Shown piece after piece: positions 1 through 4,695 of a stretch of DNA of 7,293 bases. Source of the stretch: Thermoplasmatota archaeon (GTDB lineage Archaea > Thermoplasmatota > Thermoplasmata > Halarchaeoplasmatales > Halarchaeoplasmataceae). The first letter of the stretch is position 1; every line of letters starts with the position of its first letter. The notes under the pieces are model-generated. The model ran no database searches. It was given only the letters and a program-made list of their open reading frames with translations, and was not told the DNA's origin. The stretch spans positions 1 through 7,293 of the forward strand of contig JAHENW010000174.1 in the NCBI GenBank assembly GCA_018610025.1. The letters are read 5' to 3'. Both the position numbers and the translations under genes were made by a program.

Positions 1-1
1 G

Positions 2-1339
2 GACTCCATAGCTCCCAAGAGAGATGATGTGAAGGGAGAAGTGGAGCGAAGGGTCGTGGCACAGCTGCTCACCCTGATGGACGGCCTGGCCAATCGGGGC
101 GAAACCATAGTTATAGCGGCCACCAACCGGGTAGGGGCCGTCGACGCCGCCCTGCGCAGACCCGGGAGATTCGACAGGGAGATAGAGATAGGACTGCCCG
201 ATAGGGACGGCAGGAAGGAGATACTCCAGATACACACCCGCGGGATGCCGCTCTCCGATGACGTGGAGTTGGAACGTTTCGCCAGCATGACCTACGGGTT
301 CGCCGGCGCTGACCTCGAATCGCTAGCAAAGGAAAGTGCCATGAGGGCACTCAGGAGATACCTTCCACAGTTCGATCTAGAGGAGCCGATACCCAGGAAG
401 GTCCTGGAAGAGGTGGAGGTCAATGACGAGGATTTCATGAAAGCCCTGAGGGAGATAGAGCCCAGCAGCCTCAGGGAAGTGTTAGTGGAGATGCCGCAGG
501 TCTCGTGGGACGACATCGGGGGACTTCATGACATAAAAGAGAAACTGGAAGATGCCGTTGAGCGCCCCATATCCGAGCCTGAATCCTTTGAAAAGATGGG
601 TATAAAACCACCACAGGGCATCCTTCTCTACGGCCCGCCGGGTACCGGTAAAACACTCCTTGCCAAGGCCATCGCCAACGAGAGCGACGCCAATTTCATA
701 TCCATAAAAGGACCGGAGATATTGTCCAAATGGGTGGGAGAGAGCGAGAAGGCCATCCGCGAGATATTCAAGAAGGCACGTCAGACCGCACCGTCTATCG
801 TCTTCCTGGACGAACTGGATTCGATAGCCCCTGAGCGTAGCAGTGGTAACAGAGAAGGGGTCACCGACAGGATGGTGAATCAATTGCTCACAAGCCTAGA
901 CGGCCTAGAGTCCATGACCGGGATCATGGTCCTGGCAGCCAGCAACAGGCCCGACAGGATAGACCCGGCACTCCTGAGAGCCGGGAGGTTCGACCTGATG
1001 CTGCCGGTCTCGATACCTAACAAGGAGGCAAGAAAAGAGATATTCGAGGTCCATACCGAGGGTATGCCCCTGGAGGACGATTTAGACATCGATAGCATAG
1101 TGGAAAAGACCGAGTCCTTCGTCGGCGCGGACATCGAATCGCTCTGCAGGGAAGCCGGGCTGATAGCCATGAAGGATGAGGGAGAAGAGGTGCAGTTGAA
1201 GCACTTCGAGGAGGCCCTTGAGAACGTAACTCCTTCCGTGGACGAGGATATAATGGAGATGTACGACGAGATGGAAAAGGAGATGGAGAAGACCGTACGT
1301 AAGAAGAAAGATTATAATGGGGTTACCTTATACAGATAA
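2..1339 (+). CDS. cdc48: Cdc48/VAT-type AAA+ ATPase (p97 family), 5'-truncated by window edge
   Basis: A hexameric protein unfoldase of the Cdc48/p97/VAT family. It uses ATP to pull substrates through its central pore in the cytoplasm. The reading frame is open to the window edge and begins just after the D1 Walker B acidic pair (DSIAPKR), so the N domain and most of D1, roughly 290 residues, lie upstream. The GTG at 29 is an internal Val codon, not a start. Window residues: D1 second region of homology with ATNR (40-43) and arginine fingers in RRPGRFD (52-58); the linker to D2; D2 Walker A GPPGTGKT (211-218); pore loop KWVG (243-246); Walker B DE (270-271); D2 LLRAGRFD with both arginines kept (326, 329) but Ala where Pro is usual. 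A charged helical tail follows and ends in Leu-Tyr-Arg, matching the HbYX motif that inserts into 20S proteasome pockets. Family assignment is very secure. Proteasome docking is inferred from the tail. Confidence 0.97.
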   Translation, partial: DSIAPKRDDVKGEVERRVVAQLLTLMDGLANRGETIVIAATNRVGAVDAALRRPGRFDREIEIGLPDRDGRKEILQIHTRGMPLSDDVELERFASMTYGFAGADLESLAKESAMRALRRYLPQFDLEEPIPRKVLEEVEVNDEDFMKALREIEPSSLREVLVEMPQVSWDDIGGLHDIKEKLEDAVERPISEPESFEKMGIKPPQGILLYGPPGTGKTLLAKAIANESDANFISIKGPEILSKWVGESEKAIREIFKKARQTAPSIVFLDELDSIAPERSSGNREGVTDRMVNQLLTSLDGLESMTGIMVLAASNRPDRIDPALLRAGRFDLMLPVSIPNKEARKEIFEVHTEGMPLEDDLDIDSIVEKTESFVGADIESLCREAGLIAMKDEGEEVQLKHFEEALENVTPSVDEDIMEMYDEMEKEMEKTVRKKKDYNGVTLYR

Positions 1340-1340
1340 A

Positions 1341-1363
1341 TGTAAATAAGGTCCCTATATTAA
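1341..1363 (+). promoter_or_regulatory. Possible TATA promoter of the PRC-barrel gene
   Basis: The gap between the cdc48 stop and the PRC-barrel start holds two AT-rich candidates, TGTAAATA (1341-1348) and TATATTAA (1356-1363). With the usual TATA-to-start distance, the second would start transcription near 1387 and leave a leader of about 19 nt that still contains the ribosome-binding site. No strong BRE precedes it. Cotranscription with cdc48 across the 66-bp gap is equally possible, since no T-rich terminator is visible. Confidence 0.35.
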
Positions 1364-1392
1364 GGTTCATAGAAGATAAATTGGAATATAAT

Positions 1393-1398
1393 GGAGGT
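1393..1398 (+). promoter_or_regulatory. Ribosome binding site of the PRC-barrel gene
   Basis: GGAGGT lies 7 nt before the ATG at 1406. It is a strong match to the archaeal anti-Shine-Dalgarno sequence and supports that start. Confidence 0.8.
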
Positions 1399-1405
1399 CT
1401 AATCG

Positions 1406-1654
1406 ATGAAGAAGTTCGTTACTGAGATGAGAGGAAAAACGGTGATGACGAACGACGGACAGATATTAGGGATGATCGACAACTTCGTGGTAGATACGGA
1501 TACAGGGGATATGAAGCATGTATTGGTGACCCCTGCAGACGAGATCGAGCCCCAGCTGTTCGATACCGATGCGGAAGGGAGACTTGTACTTCCTTTTGAA
1601 GGGATGACAGCCGTCAGGGACGTTGTAGTGATGGAAAATATCTCGATGGAATAG
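1406..1654 (+). CDS. Single-domain PRC-barrel protein
   Basis: An 82-residue protein made of one PRC-barrel domain and little else. The pattern is RGKTVMTNDGQILG (residues 9-22), then FVVDTDTGD (27-35), a strand-rich middle, and VRDVVVMENI near the C-terminus, which matches the usual family order. There is no signal peptide, membrane segment or catalytic signature, so it is probably a small cytoplasmic adaptor. PRC barrels occur in the RNA-processing factor RimM and in photosynthetic reaction centre H subunits. In archaea, short stand-alone versions include the CdpB proteins, which belong to the FtsZ-based division machinery with CdpA and SepF. The family is certain. A division role here is only an inference, because archaea often carry several paralogues. 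The start is fixed by a strong ribosome-binding site. The gene follows cdc48 by 66 bp and may be expressed separately. Confidence 0.9.
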   Translation: MKKFVTEMRGKTVMTNDGQILGMIDNFVVDTDTGDMKHVLVTPADEIEPQLFDTDAEGRLVLPFEGMTAVRDVVVMENISME

Positions 1655-1752
1655 GGCTGTAGTTCCCAGTTGAAGTCGCACCTATACGATAACATCAAAT
1701 AATCTGTCCGTGTGATCATTCAGTGTTCGTGGAGTTTTACGGATATTCCATA

Positions 1753-1771
1753 GAACGAAGAAGATTATAGT
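1753..1771 (+). promoter_or_regulatory. BRE/TATA promoter of the hydrolase-ksgA operon
   Basis: A purine-rich BRE-like stretch (GAACGAAGAAG) precedes the TATA-like ATTATAGT (1764-1771). Transcription would start near 1795 and give a leader of about 27 nt, close to that inferred for mutS in this window. A second TATA-like element at 1780-1786 would start transcription so late that the ribosome-binding site would be cut, so it is less likely. The rest of the 167-bp gap (1655-1752) shows no other feature that I can support. Confidence 0.45.
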
Positions 1772-1787
1772 AATAAGAGTTATAATC
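1763..1787. repeat. Perfect 7-bp inverted repeat overlapping the hydrolase promoter
   Basis: GATTATA (1763-1769) and TATAATC (1781-1787) are exact reverse complements separated by 11 nt, with centres 18 bp apart. The left arm overlaps the probable TATA box and the right arm falls between it and the inferred start of transcription. That is where a dimeric repressor would block initiation. The arms are AT-rich, so a chance pairing of two TATA-like words is possible. Confidence 0.5.
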
Positions 1788-1808
1788 GATGAGTTGAATA
1801 GCCAACAT

Positions 1809-1815
1809 AGGTGAT
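1809..1815 (+). promoter_or_regulatory. Ribosome binding site of the hydrolase gene
   Basis: AGGTGAT, complementary to the 3' end of archaeal 16S rRNA, sits 6 nt before the ATG at 1822 and fixes that start. Confidence 0.75.
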
Positions 1816-1821
1816 GAGAGC

Positions 1822-2508
1822 ATGGAGGTAACATGGTATGGTCATTCGGCGTTCCTCCTGGACGACGGTTTTAAGATATTGGTAGACCCATTTATGGACG
1901 ATAATCCCGAATGCCCGATCTCCTCGGCCAATATCGACCCCGATGTCATCGCCATCACTCATGGACATTCAGATCATCTGGCCGATGCACCCTCGATAGG
2001 GAGAAGGACAGGCGTACCCATTTTAGCGATTCATGAGATAGGTAGATATCTTGAAAAACAGGGTCTGGTCACCGAGGAGTTGAACATGGGAGGCTACGTG
2101 GAATTCGACGGTCGTGATATCAGGATGGTCTATGCTCTCCATTCCTCCGGGATAGAGATGGACAATTTTGAACATGAAGGAGGAGTAGCTGCCGGTTATA
2201 TCATCGATATGGAGCACACTGTATATCATTCTGGAGATACCATGCTTTTCTCCGATATGAGATGGATGGGAGATATGTGGGGACCTGAGATCGCCCTCTT
2301 ACCCATAGGAGGCAGGTTCACCATGGATGTAGAACAGGCCCGAAAGGCCGTGGAATGGCTCGATCCCGAGCTCGTCATCCCCATGCATTACGGGACCTTT
2401 GAAATACAGAATAGCAGTGCGGATGAGTTCAAGAAAAAGGTAGAGAAGACGACCTCTACTGAAGTGATGATACTCGAACCCGGGGAGACCGAGGAGATAT
2501 CCCTTTAA
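1822..2508 (+). CDS. UPF0173-type metal-dependent hydrolase, metallo-beta-lactamase fold
   Basis: A 228-residue cytoplasmic protein of the metallo-beta-lactamase superfamily, closest in pattern to the UPF0173/UlaG-like branch. Metal ligands are visible in order: HGHSDH (47-52), His107 (ALHSS), Asp139 (HSGDT), and His189 (PMHYGTF). The N-terminal WYGHSAFLL strand (5-13) and the LVDPF turn (20-24) are typical of this branch. Length is normal for the family and all expected ligands are present, so it should be an active two-metal hydrolase. The substrate is not known: members have been loosely tied to sugar-lactone or phosphodiester chemistry, but nothing here chooses between them. The start is supported by AGGTGAT upstream. 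It lies 6 nt before ksgA in the same frame and probably shares its message. An inverted repeat over its promoter suggests regulation. Confidence 0.93.
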   Translation: MEVTWYGHSAFLLDDGFKILVDPFMDDNPECPISSANIDPDVIAITHGHSDHLADAPSIGRRTGVPILAIHEIGRYLEKQGLVTEELNMGGYVEFDGRDIRMVYALHSSGIEMDNFEHEGGVAAGYIIDMEHTVYHSGDTMLFSDMRWMGDMWGPEIALLPIGGRFTMDVEQARKAVEWLDPELVIPMHYGTFEIQNSSADEFKKKVEKTTSTEVMILEPGETEEISL

Positions 2509-2514
2509 GAGCAC

Positions 2515-3321
2515 GTGAAAGAGAAATTGCAGACCCGGTTGAAGAAGATCGGAATCACGCCCACTCGCAGTTTGGGTCAAAATTTTTTGAAGGATGAATC
2601 CATCGCTGAGAGAGAAGTGAATGCGGCTGATGTGAAGGAAGAAGATACGGTGCTGGAGATAGGCCCGGGTCTCGGAACCCTCACCGATGAAATCGTGGAA
2701 GTCGCTGGAAAGACCATCGCGGTGGAGAAAGACGAGAAGCTTGTTGGTTACTTAGCAGGTAGGTATAAGGACTACGATTTTCAGATCATCGAAGGAGATG
2801 TCCTGGATATAGACATCCCTGATTTCGACAAGGTGGTATCTAATCTTCCCTTCAGTATATCATCTCCAGTGACCTTCAAATTGCTTGAACACGATTTCGA
2901 TTTGGGGATACTCACCTATCAGAAGCAGTTCGCGGACAGGATGAGGGCCAGTGTAGGAGAAGAGGGTTACTGCCGGTTATCGGTGATGGTATCGACACTG
3001 GCCGAAGTAGAATGTTTGTTCGATATCTCCAGGAATCAGTTCTATCCTCCACCCAATGTGGATGCCACCGTGATCAGATTGACACCCACTGAGCCTGAAT
3101 TTGACCTCCATTATCCAAAAACATTTGCCTCTGTGGTGAAAGAACTCTTCAACTACAGGAGGAAGAAGATCAAGAACAGTATAGAGACCGGTTTCGATGT
3201 TGAGATAGAAGATGTTCCATACGGTGAGAGGAGGGTAGAGACGCTCACTCCAGAACAGATAGCGGAGCTTACGGAATATCTGATAGAGAACGATATAATA
3301 GAGTCTATCGAGGGTGGATAA
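2515..3321 (+). CDS. ksgA: 16S rRNA (adenine-N6,N6)-dimethyltransferase KsgA/Dim1
   Basis: Uses S-adenosylmethionine to dimethylate two adjacent adenines in the 3'-terminal hairpin of small-subunit rRNA, a late step in ribosome assembly. Visible motifs: GQNFL (21-25) at the N-terminus; SAM motif I LEIGPGLGTL (47-56); acidic residue Glu71 after strand 2; GDVLD (94-98); catalytic motif IV NLPF (110-113) followed by SISSP; PPPNVDA (178-184); and a basic FNYRRKKIKNS segment (212-222) in the C-terminal rRNA-binding domain. The 268-residue length is normal for archaeal members. Motif IV has Phe where Tyr is most common, a conservative change to an aromatic residue that can still stack on the adenine. 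The start is the GTG at 2515. No earlier in-frame start exists, because the upstream gene's TAA lies two codons before it in the same frame. No clear ribosome-binding site precedes it, so translation is probably coupled to the hydrolase gene. Confidence 0.96.
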   Translation: MKEKLQTRLKKIGITPTRSLGQNFLKDESIAEREVNAADVKEEDTVLEIGPGLGTLTDEIVEVAGKTIAVEKDEKLVGYLAGRYKDYDFQIIEGDVLDIDIPDFDKVVSNLPFSISSPVTFKLLEHDFDLGILTYQKQFADRMRASVGEEGYCRLSVMVSTLAEVECLFDISRNQFYPPPNVDATVIRLTPTEPEFDLHYPKTFASVVKELFNYRRKKIKNSIETGFDVEIEDVPYGERRVETLTPEQIAELTEYLIENDIIESIEGG

Positions 3322-3329
3322 GTCTTACG

Positions 3330-4565
3330 TCATTCGAACTCTACCCCACACTTGGGGCAGAATTGAACCTCCTCTTCTAACTCATGGCCGCAGTTGGGAC
3401 ACTCGTAAACTATCGCCCCGAGCTGTTCCCCGCATTTCGGGCAGAAATTATCGTCTTCATCTACCGGTTCTCCGCAGGAAGGACAGGATATCTCCACCTC
3501 TAACTCGGCTCCGCACTTGGGGCAGAATCTATCTCCTTCTTCGCCCACATAACCACAATCTGGACAGACCAATTCTTCAACCAATCCTTCTGTAGTCTCT
3601 CTCTCCTTCGAGGGCGCTGTCTCAGTGGTAGATACCCTCCCGGTGGATGTCTCTTTCTTCTCCTCCCCGACCTCAGCTCTCCCTGGTCCTTTTTCTTCCA
3701 CCATCTCTACCTCTTTCTCCACCTTCATCCCTGTCTCTTCTCCCTCTTCCAAGGCCTCTAACTCCTCCATCACTTCGTCCGGTACATCTGGTTCTTCACC
3801 ACCCTTGTCTATCCTTTGGCCTGCAAGAAGTCCAGCTTCTTCCTCATCGATGGCTTTTTTACATCTCACGGCGAATTTGAGTGCCTGCGTGTAATCCTCC
3901 GAATCGAACATCTCTTCAGCCCTTTCTAGTAACTCTTGGGCCTCGGCCCCTCCGCCCTCGTCATCCATCATCTCCCTGGCGACCTTCAACTCGAATTTCG
4001 CCTGCAGATAGTTCTCCGGAAGACTCTCTACCCTCTCCCTCTGTTCCTCGAATTTTGATTTCATCTCTTTACCTCTTTCATCCCTTTCCATCTCTAGTTC
4101 CTCTAGCTCGTCGACGGTGTAACCCTTCTTGAGACCTTTTTCTGTGCTCTTCTTTTCCTCAGTGGTTTCCTTCTCCTCGCCGTCGCTCTTCTTCGTTAAG
4201 ACCTTCTTCTCTCTAGAACTGGAACTTCCCTTACTCTGACCGGCCGCCCTAGCTGAATCCAGTTTACTCTTTGCCTCGTCGGCCAGGTTCTTAGCCTCGG
4301 TAAAATTATCATTATCCATAGCCATCTCCGCCCGTTCCAACGTCGCTTCTGCGGAAGAGGTGTCCTTCCCCTGTCTCTTCATCACATTGACGATGCTCTG
4401 GGTACTCTTTACTCTGTTAAAAGCGTCGTTCCTCTCGGATAGCCCGCTCTCTTCTTTCGCTCTCTTTATCCTTTCCCCCTTGCTCCTTTCGAGATACATT
4501 AGGATGATGGCAGAGAGCCCGATCAATATGCCCACAGAGGTTATCAGTAACTGTGTTGGCGTCAT
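3330..4565 (-). CDS. Membrane-anchored protein with helical repeats and three zinc ribbons, function unknown
   Basis: A 411-residue protein that I cannot assign to a named family. Residues 5-24 form one hydrophobic segment, and the basic stretch after it (ERSKGERIKRAK) places the rest in the cytoplasm. Two similar helical hairpins follow, at about 64-108 and 202-246. Both carry the pattern LERAE, then D-x-x-D, then Ala/Lys-rich helix, resembling degenerate TPR-like repeats. They are separated by a Ser/Lys/Glu-rich linker (110-145) and a charged coiled-coil stretch (150-182). A long Glu-rich disordered region (250-330) leads to three tandem zinc ribbons with Cys at 334/337/348/351, 361/364/375/378 and 389/392/403/406, each CxxC-x10-CxxC. 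The gene faces ksgA with 8 bp between stops and diverges from mutS. The architecture suggests a scaffold or sensor that binds a partner at the inner membrane face. No catalytic motif is seen. Confidence 0.9.
   Translation of the reverse strand: MTPTQLLITSVGILIGLSAIILMYLERSKGERIKRAKEESGLSERNDAFNRVKSTQSIVNVMKRQGKDTSSAEATLERAEMAMDNDNFTEAKNLADEAKSKLDSARAAGQSKGSSSSREKKVLTKKSDGEEKETTEEKKSTEKGLKKGYTVDELEELEMERDERGKEMKSKFEEQRERVESLPENYLQAKFELKVAREMMDDEGGGAEAQELLERAEEMFDSEDYTQALKFAVRCKKAIDEEEAGLLAGQRIDKGGEEPDVPDEVMEELEALEEGEETGMKVEKEVEMVEEKGPGRAEVGEEKKETSTGRVSTTETAPSKERETTEGLVEELVCPDCGYVGEEGDRFCPKCGAELEVEISCPSCGEPVDEDDNFCPKCGEQLGAIVYECPNCGHELEEEVQFCPKCGVEFE
3348..3566 (-). repeat. Coding repeat: three tandem zinc ribbons
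   Basis: Three successive copies of the unit Cys-Pro-x-Cys-Gly, ten residues between cysteine pairs, then Phe-Cys-Pro-Lys-Cys-Gly (residues 334-406 of the zinc-ribbon protein). Spacing within each unit is identical, and 9 to 10 residues separate units, as expected from tandem duplication. All twelve cysteines are present, so each unit should bind one zinc ion. Confidence 0.85.
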
Positions 4566-4590
4566 CTTATTTAAAAAAGTACAGCTTTTT

Positions 4591-4606
4591 CATTTAATAC
4601 TTTCGC
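4591..4606 (-). promoter_or_regulatory. BRE/TATA promoter of the zinc-ribbon gene, near-leaderless
   Basis: Read on the minus strand this is GCGAAAGTATTAAATG: a good BRE (GCGAAA) followed by TATA-like TATTAAAT (4599-4592). Standard spacing puts the start of transcription near 4568, only about 3 nt before the ATG at 4565. No Shine-Dalgarno sequence lies between them, which fits leaderless translation. Confidence 0.55.
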
Positions 4607-4631
4607 TCTAAACGGGTTCTCCCGCCAATCT

Positions 4632-4646
4632 CAAAAGGTTTATAAT
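4632..4646 (+). promoter_or_regulatory. BRE/TATA promoter of mutS
   Basis: CAAAAGG (4632-4638) followed directly by TTTATAAT (4639-4646) is the clearest archaeal promoter in the window. Transcription would begin near 4670 and give a leader of about 26 nt that contains the ribosome-binding site. It diverges from the zinc-ribbon gene promoter, whose BRE lies about 26 bp away. Confidence 0.65.
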
Positions 4647-4682
4647 TGATCTAACAATGTCTGGAAATGGAGATATAGAGTA

Positions 4683-4688
4683 AGAGGA
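4683..4688 (+). promoter_or_regulatory. Ribosome binding site of mutS
   Basis: AGAGGA, a moderate match, ends 7 nt before the ATG at 4696. An in-frame TAA at 4681 rules out any earlier start. Confidence 0.6.
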
Positions 4689-4695
4689 AACAACC

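Noticed and set aside
29..31. GTG at 29 as the start of the first gene
   Set aside because: The frame is open upstream to base 2 and the preceding codons read as the conserved DSIAPKRDD segment of Cdc48 D1, so this is an internal Val codon.
482..883. 133-codon open frame on the minus strand inside cdc48
   Set aside because: It lies entirely antisense to the strongly conserved D2 ATPase domain and its translation resembles no domain I know.
1399..1719. 106-codon minus-strand open frame across the PRC-barrel gene
   Set aside because: It is antisense to a well-supported gene with a strong ribosome-binding site, and its Ser/Thr-rich translation looks like a frame shadow.
1655..1752. Hidden small RNA or tRNA in the longest intergenic gap
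   Set aside because: I see no cloverleaf, strong stem or conserved RNA motif in this stretch.
1789..1797. ATG at 1789 as an upstream mini-gene before the hydrolase
   Set aside because: It meets a stop after two codons (ATG-AGT-TGA) and has no ribosome-binding site.
3625..4132. Plus-strand open frames opposite the zinc-ribbon gene
   Set aside because: Their Ser/Pro/Leu-rich translations follow from reading the complement of a Glu/Lys/Arg-rich gene. The minus-strand frame has zinc ribbons, a membrane anchor and a promoter.
4567..4578. TTTAAATA on the minus strand just before the zinc-ribbon ATG as its promoter
   Set aside because: It would start transcription about 25 bases inside the coding region, and the next Met lies after the membrane segment. 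The BRE-linked TATTAAAT further upstream fits better.
4613..4624. CGGG-TTCT-CCCG as a terminator or firm operator
   Set aside because: The stem is only 4 bp with no T-tract, and matches of this size arise by chance. It is kept only as a remark in the divergent-promoter finding.
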